Below, one piece after another: positions 39,301 to 54,300 of a DNA stretch of 64,000 nt. Numbering within the stretch: the first letter of the stretch is position 1; the number at the start of each line of letters is the position of its first letter. The translations under genes and the position numbers were made by a program. Source of the DNA: Corbicula japonica (lineage: Eukaryota > Mollusca > Bivalvia > Venerida > Cyrenidae); assembly GCA_038501625.1 (NCBI GenBank), contig JAZAYU010000014.1:620001-684000 (forward strand), written 5' to 3'. The notes beneath the pieces were generated by a model that was not told the DNA's origin, did not search any database, and was given only the letters and a program-made list of their open reading frames with translations.

Positions 39301-42300
39301 TTTTGTCTGAAAAAGTCTTTTCAGTATAATAAAACAATTATATGGTTACTTGAAAGGGTATGTGAGGATATACTGCCAGTCTGGGTGTCATATTATCCCT
39401 CGCCTCAACTCGGGTAATATGACACCCAGACCGGCAATATATCCTCACATACCCTGTCAAGAAACCAAATAACTATATATTATCACATGTGTGACCAGTG
39501 TAGATCCTGGTCATCCAGCAGATCTGTGTTATCTGAACGGGATCTACATTGTTATACCCCCGTATACAAAGTATAGGGGTATATAGGAGTCATCATCCGG
39601 TTGGTTGGTTGGTTGTCCCGGTCTGTCTGTGGCACTTACAGCGTCAACAGTTTTCAAGATATCGACTTGAAACTTTAACCATATGTTCGTGAGGACATTT
39701 GCGCGAACTTTTTTTTTCTCATGTGGATCAGTCCATTATTTTTCGGAGGGGAGCACGATTTAACAAAATCTTGTGACGCGAACTACTTCTACAGTTTTTA
39801 AGATATTGACTTGAAACTTGATACACATGTTCGGCATGAAGTGTAGATGTGCGTGACATATTTTTCGTGTGGATTAGTATATTATTTTTTGCAGGGGACA
39901 TGATTTAACAAAATTGTGTTATGCAAACTTCTAAATCTTGTGATGCGAACTACTTCTACAGTTTTTAAGATATTGACTTGAAACTTGATACATATGTTCG
40001 GCATGAAGTGTAGATGTGCGTGACATATTTTTCGTGTGGATTAGTCCATTATTTTTTGCAGGGGACATGATTCAACAAAATCGTGTTATGCAAACTTCTA
40101 AATCTTGTGATGCGAACTACTTCTACAGTTTTTAAGATATTGACTTGAAACTTGATACATATGTTCGGCATGAAGTGTAGATGTGCTTGACATATTTTTC
40201 GTGTGGATCAGTCCATTATTTTTCGGAGGGGAGCATGATTCAACAAAATCTTGTGACGCGAACTACTTCTACAGTTTTTAAGATATTGACTTGAAACATG
40301 ATACACATGTTCAGCATGAAGTGTAGATGTGTGTGACATATTTTTCATCTGGATTAGTCCATTATTTTTTGCAGGGGAGCACGATTTAACAAAATCTTGT
40401 GACGCAAACTACTACTACAGTTTTTAAGATATTGACTTGAAACTTGATACACATGTTCGGCATGAAGTGTAGATGTGCATGACATATTTTTCATCTGGAT
40501 TAGTCCATTATTTTTTGCAGGGGAGCACAATTTAACAAAATCTTGTGACGCAAACTACTACTACAGTTTTTAAGATATTGACTTGAAACTTGATACACAT
40601 GTTCGGCATGAAGTGTAGATGTGCGTGACATTTTTTCATCTGGATTCGTCTATTATTTTTTGCAGGGGACACGATTTAACAAAATCCTGTTATGCAAACT
40701 TCTACACTTACTATGTCAACAGTTTTCAAGATATAGACTTGATACTTTAAACATATGTTCGTGAGTACATTTGCGCAAATTTTTTTTTTCTCATGTGGAT
40801 CAGTCCATTATTTTTCAGAGGGGAGCACGATTTAACAAAATCTTGTGACGTTAACTACTTCTACAGTTTTTAAGATAATGACTTGAAACTTGATACATAT
40901 GTTCGGCATGAAGTGTACATGTGTGTGACATATTTTTCGTGTGGATCAGTCCATTATTTTTTGCAGGGGACATGATTAAACAAAATCGTGTTATGCAAAA
41001 CTCTACAGTTTTTAAGATATAATACTTGAAACTAAAATTGTATGTTCTGCATGAAGTGCGCATGTAAGCGACATATTTTTTTGTGCATCAGTCCATTTTT
41101 TTTGGAGGGGAGCATTATTTAACAAAAACTTTTATTTTAAATCTTATGACGCAAACTACTTCTCCTAATCTCCAGTTTCCAAACTTTAAACATACGTTTG
41201 TGAGTAGATTTCCATGACATACTTTGTTTCATGTGAATCAGTCCATTATTTTTTAGCAGGGGAGTATGATTCAACAAAACCTTATGACACGAACTACTTC
41301 TTCAGTTTTTAAGATATTCACTTGAAACTTGATACACATGATCGGCATGAAGTGTAGATGTGCGTGACATATTTTTCATGTGGATCAGTCCATTATTTTT
41401 TGCAGGGGACATGATTTAACAAAATCGTGTTATGCAAACTTCTACACTTACTACGTCAACAGTTTTCAAGATATCAACTTGAAACTTTCAACATATGTTC
41501 GTGAGTACATTTGCGCAAATTTTCTTTTCGTCTCATGTGGATCAGTCCATTATTTTTCGGAGGGGAGCCCGATTTAACAAAATCTTGTGACGCGAACTAC
41601 TTCTACAATTTTTTTAGATATTGACTTGAAACTTGATACATTTGTTTGTTATGAAGTGTAGATGTGTGTGACATATTTTTCGTGTGGATCAGTCCATTAT
41701 TTTTTGCAGGGGACATGATTTAACAAAATCGTGTTATGCAAACTTCTACACTTACTATGTCAACAGTTTTCAAGATATCGACTTGAAACTTTAAACATAT
41801 GTTGGTGAGTACATTAACGCAAATTTTTTTTTTCTCATGTGGATCAGTCCATTAATTTTGGAAGGGAGCATGATTCAACAAAATCTTGTAACAAAAACTA
41901 CTTCTACAGTTTTTAAGATATTGATTTGAAACTTGATACATGTGTTCGGCATGAAGTGTAGATGTGCATGACATATTTTTCGTGTGGATCAGTCCATTAT
42001 TTTTTGCAGGGGACATGATTTAACAAAATCGTGTTATGCAAACTTCTACACTTACTACGGCAACAGTTTTCAAGATATCGACTTGAAACTTTAAACATAT
42101 GTTCTTGGTACATTTGCGCAAATTTTTTTCTCTCATGTAGATCAGTCCATTATTTTTCGGAGGGGAGCACGATTTAACAAAATCTTGTGACGTGAACTAC
42201 TTCTACAGTTTTTAGCTCGACTATTCGAAGAATAGGGGAGCTATCCTACTCACCCCGGTGTCGGCGTCGGCGTCGGCGGCTCCGTCCGTTAAACAAAATA

Positions 42301-45300
42301 TGCACTTTGGTCCATAACTTAAAAACTACTTATGATATCAACTTCAAACTTGAAATATATATTCACCATCAAATTCTACATCATTACCAACAAGACCCAT
42401 AACTCTGCTACAAATATTTTTTAAGTTATGCCCCTTTTTCACTTAAATTTTGCGTTAAGGAAAATATGCACTTTGGTCCATAACTTATAAACTACTGGAG
42501 ATATCAACTTGAAATTTGGAATATATATTCACCATCAAATTCTACATCATTACCAACAAGACCCATAACTCTGCTGTCAATATATTTCAAGTTATGCCCC
42601 TTTTTTCTTATATTTTGTGTTAAGCAAAATATGCATTTTGCCCATAACTTCAAAACTACTTGAGATATTGCCTTGAAACTTGAAATATATTTTCACCATC
42701 AAAATCTACATCATAACCAACAAGACCCATAACCCTGCTTTCAATATTTTTCAAATTATGCCCCTTTTCCACTTACATTTTGTGTTAAGCAAAATATACA
42801 CTTGGCCCTTAACTTCATTATTAATGGAGGGATTTCAAAATAACTTGGCACAAATGTTCACCATGACAAGGCGGTGTGTCGCGTACAATACCTATTCCTG
42901 TAGGTCGAAGGTCAAGGTCACTGTTACAAGAAATAGAATTTTCTTGTCCGGGCTGTAACTTTGTTATGAATGGAGGGATTTCAATATAACTTGACACAAA
43001 TGTTCACAATGACAAGGCTGTGTGTCCGCACAATACCCATGGCTGTAGATCCAAGGTCAAGGTGACTGTTACTAAAAATAGAATTTTCTTGTCCAGGCTG
43101 TAACTTTGTTTTGAATGGAGGGATTTCGAAATAACTTGACACAAATGTTCACTATGACAGGGTGGTGTGTCGCGTACCATGCCCATGCCTGTAGGTCAAA
43201 GGTCAAGGTCAATCTTACAAAAAATAGAATTCTCTTGTCCGTGCTGTTACTTTGTTATGAATGGAGGGATTTCAAAATAACTTTGCACAAACGTTCACTA
43301 TGACAAGGCAGTGTGTCCACACAATACCCAAGCCTGAAGGTCCAGGTCACTGTTACTTAAAACAGAATTTTCTTGTCCGGGATGTAACTTCATTATAAAT
43401 GGACGGATTTCAAAATAACTTGGCACAATTGTTCACAATGACAGGGTGTTGTATCCCATACCATGACCATGCCTGTAGGTCAAGGTCACTGTTACTAAAA
43501 ATAGAATTCTCTTGTCCGGGCTGTAACTTCGTTAGGAATAGAGTGATTTCAAAATAACTTGACACAAATGGTCATCATGACAAGTTGGTGTGTCCCGTAC
43601 CATGCCCATGCCTGTAGGTCCAAGGTCACTGCTACTAAAATAGAATTTTCTTGTCAGGGTTTTAAATACATTAGGAATATAGTAACTTGCCAGAAATGTT
43701 CACCATGACAAGCTGGTGAGTCGTGTACCATTTCCATGCCTTTAGGTCAGTTCTTTTCTGTAACATTACTGAAGTGATTGATAATTGACTAAAAGTAAAT
43801 ATCTCTAATAAAAAAATTTCTAACAAGTTTTCTAACAACTTCAGAAATATTTCATAGTTATTCCCCTTTTCAGTTTAATATTTATGGTACATTAAGAAAT
43901 TATTTCTGTTATTTGAAATGAATTTTTCCCTTACCATTCACTTGTTAATATTTGTTAATATTTTTACTGATTGCACATGAATGTATGGCCATAGTTGTTA
44001 CTGTTTTAATCTTCAAATTGCATTTGTTTCAAATGATTCGAATAGTCGAGCATGCTGTCTCCTCTGACAGCTCTTGTTATGATATTGACTTGAAACTTGA
44101 TACATATGTTCGGCATGAAGTGTAGTTGTGTGTGACATATTTTTCGTGTGGATCAGTCCATTATTTTTTGCAGGGGACATGATTTAACAAAATTGTGTTA
44201 TGCAAACTTCTACAGTTTTCAAGATATCGACTTGAAACTGAAATCATATGTTCTGCATGAAGTGCGCGTGTTAGTGACATATTTCTTATGGATCAGTCCA
44301 TTTTTGGTTTGAGGGGAGCATTATTTTACAAAATCTTATGACACAAACTACTTCTCCAGTTTTCAAACTTTTAACATACGTTCGTGATTAGATTTGCATG
44401 ACATATTTTTTTTTATTTGGATCAGTCCATTATTTTTTAGAAGGGGAGCACGATTCAACAAAACCTTCTGACGTCAACTACTTTTACAGTTTTGTTTACA
44501 TCCGGTGAAAACCCAAGTTGCTATTTTTAAACACAACTTTTGCAGCAAATTTTCAGGATTTCAATTATTTTTCAACTTTCACCCATGAAAGATGCAAACA
44601 TCATTTCTGTATACTCTGACAAAGCAGTATTACGGGGGTATTAATCACCTTCAGTGATAGCTCTAGTTTGCTTTTTGGTCAGAAATAACCTAATAAATCA
44701 AAAAGTGAACTGTCAAGATCCAGATCAGCCAGCACAGCTGTGCCATCTGATCAGGATCTACATTGTTTGCTCATGCCACAAAGGCATATATAGAGGAAAG
44801 GGTTCAGACTTCAGATTGCACACAGGATGCATATCATCGAGGTCCCAAGATCATAAAAATGAGATTGTAGACCAGTCTGAAATCTCATATTATGTGATTG
44901 GTGGAAATGGAGACTGGGTATATGTTTTAGGCACAAAAGACAGGATCTTACAACAGCATTGTTTCTGCACTAGAGCTGACAGGTTTAAAAATTATGTCCT
45001 GTTGCCAAACTGACCAATCAGAATTTAAAGTTTCAAGGCTGGTCTCCTATTTCAGTATTGTGATTTTATTCAAGGGGCCTAATATCATAAAAGGGAAATT
45101 ATAAAATGTGATTATAAAATTTAAATTTTTGATTGGTCTATTTGAAAACTGCATAAATTCTACTATTCATATGCCTTAAGATTTGAGACTTGCCTCCAGT
45201 TTCAGTTGTGTGATCTTTAGTCTTGGTCATGTTTTTACATTTTTGATAGTTTTGGATAAAGCAGATGTTTGATAAATTTCATATAAGGTGCATCATGGGA

Positions 45301-48300
45301 ATACGTTTCCTTAAGAAATTGACATCATCCTTTGATGAGCAGACAACACTGGTTATTATGCATTTCATGGTAGAAATACCTTTCTTTTTTTGTCAAAATA
45401 TGTAGTAAAATCACATGTAAGTAACGAGAAAAAAATAGATATTGTAAATGTTTTCCAATGACAGTAACAACTAAATTGTCAAAAGATGACACCAAAGGCA
45501 GCTTTTCTCTGACATGACCCATATAGGAAATAGAGAGATGCTTGAGATGTGGTGTGAACCCTCAGAGATTTTCTGTTCTCAGACTACTTACTTGAGGTTT
45601 GTTTCTCTGCAGGAGACATTACAGGCCTCCAGGTAGTCTACCTGAGAGAAATGCTCAAACGTCATGGTGATGAAAGGGAGGTAATGCTTAACTACCTCCA
45701 GGATGAAAGTCTGGAGGATTTAATGGAGGCAGCGGCAACCATGTCTGATGATGAACGACAGAGACGGTTGATTGAGCTACAGGGGAAGAGACATAATTTG
45801 AATCTCACAGTTGAAGGTTAGATATATAGTGAGATATATTTTAATTTTAACAGTGTTTTACCTATAGTTGTATTATCTTGTTTTTTTAGCAGAAATGGAA
45901 CAGGAATTCTAATATTGTTAGAATTTATATGACACAGAATATGTCTATTAAACTTCTCCATTAGTTCTGCAAGTTGTGATCACACAGCGGACTTGCACAC
46001 AAAAACAGTCACTATGGGAAGAGTTTTCCGAGGCAAGCTTGACTACCACTCTTAAAAGTTCCTTCAGGCAGGGTTTACCCAGTCAAAACTGCATAGATTT
46101 GATAAAATTAACATTTGTGAACTCCACTTCTGTTAAAATTCCTTTCCCTTTAGTTTTAGACCTAAGCCATTTTACTTAGTATCTTTGAAATTTTTATTTC
46201 ATGGGTAAAAATTTCAGTTTGAAATTCAGCGAAAGTTTTTGTGTCGCCGTTTCGAAGAAAAGGTGATACATAGAGATCACTCTATATGTCCATCCATTCT
46301 TCTGTCTGTCTGTCACACAAAAAAACACTTAACATTGGTTATACATGTTACTACCATTTCTGAATATTTTTTCTTCAAACTTTCAAATTATATTGCTTAT
46401 GACATCAGGGTTGTGATGAAGGGTCAAAAGTCACATTTGAGTTATGCCCCTTTTTGCAACTTGATTTCGTCACAGAAAACTTAACATTGGCTCTGACAAA
46501 ACACATGAGAGCGCCACAAGTGTACAGCTGAGTGTATGAAGTCTCCTTTCTATGTTTGCTGTCACATTATACTGTATGAATGCTGCTGGGTTTAAACCAG
46601 TAACTGAGCTGTAGCTGTTGATATGCCAATGAACACTAATATGCAGAGTAAGTTTATATTTTGTGTACTAAATGTTTATGCATTTCACAGTCTGGAATAT
46701 GCATAAAATCAAGTTGTTGTTTCTAGTTCACCTGAACTGAAGGCCCATATTCAGCTGGTGTAATTGGTCTTTGCCTGGCATCATTCTGTTCATCAATCTG
46801 AATAAAATCATGTCCTGAAAACCGCTGTGCTATCAGGATCTGACGACGAGTAATTTTAATGTGCTTTTATCACAAACCCTTTAAACCAATCAGATTCTCG
46901 CCTACAAAATTGCAAAAGTGAAAGTAAACATAGTATACCAAACCATGGAACGTGTTGACAGCACGTGTAAGACATATTTTACTGGAGATATATGTGTTTA
47001 TGTAGTATTGCATTCATTTCTAATGTAGTTACATCTTCAGATCATTTCGCGAGCATTATAAATCATGCTTCTTGTGATGCCAATTTCTAAAAATAGTAAT
47101 CGGGGAAAGCCGCTATTACTTATGTTCAGTGTCTGCAGCCATCATCAGATCTAACATTTTGTCTGTTCATCAGTGCCTTAGAAAATCTTCTTCTCAACAT
47201 ATGCCAGCTAAGTTCAGATATTGTTCATAGGAAAACTCCTTCGAAAGACATGTACCCCAAAATTTTTCAAGCCTTATAATTTTGTAGAATACAGCTGCCA
47301 GGGTGTGAGGCTTGTTTTCTGTATCAGAAAAACATCTTCTTTTTAAAAACTGCTAGCTAGATATTTCACAAGATTCCTTTGAAAAGCCCTCCACTAAAGA
47401 TGTTTAACCTTTTACTCCATTAGATATGACTCATATCTCCTGGGCAAAAGGTGTAGATCAGGATCAGACTTCCCATCCTTGTACATGTAGTTTGAGGATT
47501 TACACTGTTTACTTTCAGATTTATTGGGTTAGGCAATAGAAACAAATATTTTAGATAGCCCCTGTCCAAAACCACTTGTCCCAAAAAAATTTATTGGTAA
47601 AAAATCGAAACATATTCTGTTCCGGAAAAAAACAGGTTTTAGACCATCCCGGATATGGAAAAAAAAACATGGCCGACAATAATAAAATAAAATGTCCATC
47701 ATTTCAAAGCTTACCAAAGTGTCACTTTTAAAGACTGGTATGGCTTTTCAAATGACTGGTATGGCTTTTCAAGCAAGAATAGGCACCAACCTGCTACTTT
47801 TGTAAGTTGTTATCATGATTTTTTGGAAGAAATTGAAAAGATGGACAAATATTCTACACCAAAGGTCTGGTAACTATAAATGCCATTGTCTCAAAATTTT
47901 AAGTTAATTTTTACTTCTGTTCTCAGGAATTTCGTTAATAAAAAAAAAAAAAATTAAGAAATGTCCACCTGCCCCATTTTTCCCCAAAATCCGGATGACA
48001 ATCTAATAATTTTTTTTCTCTGGCCTTATTTATGATCAAGAAGTGAACATTGTAGCATAGATGTTTTCACTGATATGGATCTAAGGTGGACACTCATGTG
48101 ATAAAAGGCTTATCCTTTAACCCTTTCCTGGATATATACGCATTTTTACGCATGTGCGACCAGTGTAGATCCAGATCAGTACATCCTTTAAGTAAATGGT
48201 TAAGCTTTGTCATTTTCTTATTTGGTTGTACTCTGGCAAGTTGGTGATTACTTTGTTCTGTTAACATTAGACTGCATAATCAATTAGTCTCATTTGCATC

Positions 48301-51300
48301 AATCATGATGAGGCATCATTTTTCGTGCTTTATGACTATCCATGTAAAATGAGTAAACATGTTGGAATTCATGAACTTTTTTGTGTTTTTATCTGTTGCA
48401 GTATATATTCTAACACTTAATGCAAAAATTTACTGTTCATTACGGTAACCTTTTTTTTTCTCATAATTTATGTTTAGACTGTCGCTTTAAAGGAATGTCT
48501 TAGTTTTACACAGACTTGTAAAGATTTTGTCAACCTTTTACTGGATATAAGTGAGCAGATGGTATTTGTTGTAGATGACAGAGATGAGCATGTGGCTATC
48601 CTTGAGGAAGCTGCAGCACTGAGAGCTGCCAGCATCAGAGAACAGTTGACGTCTGCTGCAACCACTAACAACATGGAAGCCATTGCTGTTGTCCTGTTGG
48701 CTGAACTCCAGGAAGAACAAGACAGGGAGGTGGCCTTGACCTTACAACACATTGAAAATATGGTAGGACATACAGTTAACTTAAGCACAAAAGAAATCAT
48801 AAGCTAAGAATAAGTTGTGAGCGGTGTATTTGTTAAATCTGTTCATGAATCAGAAAACATTTGTGTAATAATGCACACACAATAAACTGTTTTTATTGCT
48901 GGCTCTTAGAAGGAATGAGTGTCCCTAAACCAGTCACTATCAAGTCATATTAAGCAATTTGGAGAAAAATCAAAAGAACATACATGAGGCATTTCTTTTA
49001 TACTCAGGTATATAAAGAGAGTATAATTATACAAGCATTTAAGCCTGTATTTACAGCAAATGTGAAACTGTTATTTACAACTTAACCCTTTTCTTTAAAG
49101 TACAAATTTAATCACATGGGCAGCATGTGTAGATCCAGATCCGCCTGCAAATACATGCTGGATTTAGTTACTGTGTGTATTGGTGCTGTAGATAGGACAT
49201 GTTATGCCTTTACACCATGGAATAGGGCTAGCATCCAGTGTGTGACCAGTTTAGATCAAGGTTAGACATCACAGATGTGCATGCTGACCTGGATCTACAT
49301 TGGTCCCACATGGGTTAAAAGCTGTATCCATGTAATAAAGGTTGTCAGTTTGCAAAGATCTAGAGTGTCTTAGCCAGATTCCTGTATCTACCGGTAAATT
49401 GGTCTGCACTAAGAACTATGGTAATATTAGACTTAAAACATGAGGCAGGATGTTACATCTCAAACTCTATCATCAATCTGATTTTAGAATGAGGAAGATA
49501 TACGTACAAGTCTGAGCCGAGAAATCAATAACAGAAAGCTTGAGAATTCCTGGAATGTCATGACTGTATTTGCAAGATATCAAGGGGAGGTAACAGACGA
49601 TCTGTTGCTGAAGGTAAGAATCTAATAAATACAAGATGTTTGGTTAAAAGTGAAATTAAATCAGGGGTTTCGCTTCATCCTTGAAACATGAGTTAGATCC
49701 AAGATTTCCCAATTAATATAACTTTTATTATAAAATATGATGGAATGCTTGTGACCCTACATGAAATTTTACAATAATAACTTCATCAACCAGTGATATT
49801 TGGGTAAAAGTTTAGGGAGGATTCCAGATTACAGAGGAGTTACTGTTACATCAATATTTGACAAGTGCTGTACTAATCTGTATGTTATACATGTATCTCC
49901 ATACTTGGTCTATACATGTATCTCCATACTCGGTCTATACATGTATCTCCATTCTCAGTCTATACATGAATCTCCATACTCGGTCTATACATGTATCTCA
50001 ATACTCAGTCTATACATGTATCTCCATACTCAGTCTATACATGTATCTCCATACTCAGTCTATACATGTATCTCAATACTCAGTCTATATATTTATCTCC
50101 ATACTCAGTCTATACATGTATATCCATACTCAGTCTATACATGTATCTCAATACTTAGTCTATACATGTATCTCAATACTCAGTCTATACATTTATCTCC
50201 ATTCTCAGTCTATACATGTATCTCCATACTCAGTCTAAACATGTATCTCCATACTCAGTCTATACATGTATCTCCATACTCGGTCTATACATGTATCTCC
50301 ATACTCAGTCTATACATGTATCTCCATACTCAGTCTATACATGTATCTCCATACTCGGTCTATACATGTACCTCCATACTCAGTCTAAACATGTATCTCA
50401 ATACTCAGTCTATACATTTATCTCCATACTCAGTCTATACATGTATATCCATACTCAGTCTATACATGTATCTCAATACTCAGTCTATACATGTATCTCC
50501 ATACTCAGTCTATACATGTATCTCAATACTCAGTCTATACATTTATCTCCATACTCAGTCTATACATGTATATCCATACTCAGTTTATACATGTATCTCA
50601 ATACTCAGTCTATACATGTATCTCAATACTCAGTCTATACATTTATCTCCATTCTCAGTCTAAACTTGTATCTCCATACTCAGTCTATACATGTATCTCA
50701 ATACTCAGTCTATACATGTATCTCCATGCTCTGTCTATACATGTATCTCCATACTCAGTCTATACATGTATCTCCATACTCGGTCCATACATGTATCTCC
50801 ATACTCGGTCTATACATGTACCTCCATACTCAGTCTAAACATGTATCTCCATACTCAGTCTATACATGTATCTCCATACTCAGTCTATACATGTATCTCC
50901 ATACTCAGTCTATACATGTATCTCCATACTCAATTTATACAAGTATCTCCATACTCAGTCTAAACATGTATCTCCATACTCAGTCTAAACATGTATCTCC
51001 ATACTCAGTCTAAACATGTATCTCCATACTCAGTCTATACATGTATCTTCATACTCGGTCTATACATGTATCTCCATACTCAGTCTATACATGTATCTCC
51101 ATACTCGGTCTATACATGTACCTCCATACTCAGTCTAAACATGTATCTCAATACTCAGTCTAAACATGTATCTCCATACTCAGTCTAAACACGTATCTCC
51201 ATACTCAGTCTAAACATGTATCTCCATACTCAGTCTATACATGTATCTCCATACTCAGTCTATACATGTATCTCCATACTCGGTCTATACATGTACCTCC

Positions 51301-54300
51301 ATACTCAGTCTAAACATGTATCTCAATACTCAGTCTAAACATGTATCTCCATACTCAGTCTAAACACGTATCTCCATACTCAGTCTAAACATGTATCTCC
51401 ATACTCAGTCTAAACATGTATCTCCATACTCAGTCTATACATGTATCTTCATTCTCAGTCTATACATGTATCTCCATACTCAGTCTATACATGTATCTCC
51501 ATACTCAGTCTATACATGTATCTCCATACTCGGTCTATACATGTATCTCCATAATCATTGTAATCTAAATATATGAATTGCAACCTTAGACAGATTGTAC
51601 AGCATTTATTTTTCTCTCCTCTCAATATTAAATGCAATAAAATGAAAAAAAAAACAGAAATAATTAATTTATGATGAGAGAATTTACTCAGTAAAATGTA
51701 AGTGTATGTATTAAGAAGGAAGCTTTTTTAATCTCAGGCATTGGAAGACAAGTACACTGTATTACGACAAAAACTATTGGTTGATTGCATCAGAATCAGA
51801 ATGGGAACTGATCAATGGCTAGAGCTGTCTCAGAATGAACAACATCAGAAGGTTTTGGCCCTGGATTATCAGGCTGTGGAACAAATAAGAATGGGTAAGT
51901 GTATGAGGGGTCTCAATGGCTTAGTGTGCAGCACTGTCAGTCACTGGCTTTCATCATCCATTTCAAATCCTGCAGTCTTCATTTTATTATGTGAGTTAAC
52001 GTACTGACAGTCAGTAGGTTTACCCTGGTGCTTTCCTGTTTCAGACTTAATGTCTAAAAGAACAAATAGAGTCTTCCTTCACTAAAGAAGTCTTACATTG
52101 CACAAACAGACATTCACTTCTAGGAGTGTGGAATTCAAGACATCTTTGTTATAATTATGGGAAAATTAAAAATGTTGTCAGGGACATAATTTTGTAAATT
52201 TCAAAGAACAAGCAAATGTTATTCTTTTTTTCGAGGAATCGATTATGTTGAACTTCCTGACTTTAATTTAAGTAAACAAAATAATCCTACAGTAACAATA
52301 AGTTCACAGTTTACACTGAGCCCTGTTGTGTTCCTGCTGACAGTAAGTCTAATAAATCTCTTACAAAACAAGAGATACAACAACACTTGGGATGTCAATG
52401 CAGTTTATTAAAAAATCACACTAAACTAGCTTGTTCGGCCTGGCTACTGAATAGTTCTGTATAGATGAACATGTCTTGTTGTGTTTGATATTAGTGAACT
52501 GATAATCTTGGAATATTTACTGAAAAAAAACTATTTGTGTTTTAGGTCAGATTATGCCATCATTACTAGGTGAAGGATTTCACCTGCAGGAATCTGTTAC
52601 ACAGTTGATGGGAGTTTGTCAGCATGTGTTTAGAAACAAGGTCAAAGGTCAGCAGGTCATAGGTAGGTACCTGTTATCCTGCCAAAAACTGATGGGGTCA
52701 ATTTTAGTGTGTGACACATCAACATTTTCAAAATTGAGTCTATGCAGTTTGCCTTTTTATTAATAGCCTTCAGCCATGAAGGAATTAGATACAATTTCAT
52801 TGAATCCAGCAAGGTGAAAATAGTTTCAATGTGTTGTTTAAATAAAAGAGTTCTGAAAAATCCTTGCTTGTGGCATTGTGTAGAGCCTGAGTCTTGTGTG
52901 ATAACCCATACCTACACAAACCTTCAATAACCCATACCTACACAAACCTTCTATAACATTTATCTTTAAGATTATGGCATATTTTAATTGTACAAACTTT
53001 AAAAGTGCAAGGTACATAAATAAAAGAACTGCAAAGTTTATTTATTTGAAGTTCTCAGTTTATAGACTTCCTTTGCTATGTTTTACATTGTTTACACTAG
53101 CTTATTTTTGCAGTTTCTGTTAAGTTAGTCACATGCCTTCATTCTGTCACATTATTGTTGCTACTTATTATATTGCCATAGAAATTGGTAGCAGAAAACT
53201 CCTGCAAGCAGTTTAGTCTTTGCCTTGAAGATATAGAACAGAAAACTGATAAATAAATTGTTTGAAATACATTGTATTTACATTTCAGGTAACCACAGTA
53301 ACCTGAGCATGGAAGAAGACAGTGGGACTGTCCGTAAAAAAGGAGAACCAGTGAATCCTCTTCAAGAGCTGTATAATAGGCTAGAGGAAGAGCGAATGGC
53401 CTTGAATAGACAACTGAAGGGTAACACAGACATCTGCAGAACATTAAAGCACAACTATTTATTGCATGCTTAACCACCCATCATGAATACTTCAGAATTT
53501 GTTTTGACAAGTTTATTTTGGTATCCTATGAGGAGTGATCATTCAGTTCACAGACAAGTCTTTAATTAAGACATTTAGCAATAAGATAAAAAACTGAATG
53601 GACATGTGCAACACTGTGTGTTTAATACATGTTATAGGAAAAGAGTGCATAAAAATATACTGTAGCTTTAGATATATCCCATATTTTCCTACACTCATAA
53701 ACACACGACAACAGCAGCTCTCACAATGTCAACATTATAATTTTCAAAGAACTGCCCTCCAGATTGCACATAGCCTTGATACCTTGTAGCCATTGTTGCA
53801 ATATTTGTGATAAGAATGACTGGTCAAACCCTCGTAACTAAGAATCTGTCATTTCACTTATCTGCCGTATTGAAGTCCTTCACTCAGCATTATGATTATT
53901 GTTTCTTTTGCTGTTGAAACTTGAAGTTTTATAGTGAGAGGTGATGCGTAGAAACTTGACTGTTTCTGTTTCAAGGTCACACTGAGGACCACTTCAGTGA
54001 GAGTGAGAGACAAGTACAGCTGACCCGTTACCATAGAGAGGCTGCTCTGGCCAATCAGGAAGAAGCTTTTGCTGTCATAGCAACAATGGTTGGTCTCATG
54101 GAAAGGCAACAAGAAGAAATCAAGTTCAGGTGAGCTTGATTTCATGCTTACATATTGCCATAGTTATTTTCTTGCTTTGAGTCTTGGAGGACTCTGTTGA
54201 TATTTTTACTTTTTGTTTCACCTTTCATAGCAGGAAGACACATAGAGATCCTAGTATCATTTGGAGATGGTGTCTGGTAGTCCCCCAACTTTAATATGAA

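Larger units (their letters stand above)
38816..44805. mobile_element. Old piggyBac-like MITE split by later insertions
   Basis: Pieces at 38816-38848 (TAACCCTTTGCTCC, ATATGCATTT), 39485-39552 (GTGTGACCAGTGTAGATCC to GATCTACATTGTT) and 44667-44805 (TTTGCTTTTTGGTCAGAAAT to GAGGAAAGGGTT) join in the order of the intact family. Two independent insertions separate them. Confidence 0.82.

Noticed and set aside
42230..42290. GC-rich GTCGGCGTCGGCG stretch as a CpG-island promoter
   Set aside because: It is a short internal tract just after the 5' hairpin of the nested Helentron-like element.
46239..46484. 81-codon frame in intron 17
   Set aside because: Coincides with the 5' part of a Helentron-like element and its repeat unit; no splice-phase support.
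48470..48574. Earlier acceptor for exon 18 at 48479
   Set aside because: Joining in phase from exon 17 leads to a TAG after eight codons, while the 48574 acceptor stays open and matches exon 26 in length.
49800..51576. Several long frames of Ser/Tyr/His/Ile repeats
   Set aside because: The 25-bp minisatellite is open in more than one frame; it sits in an intron whose flanking exons join in phase without it.
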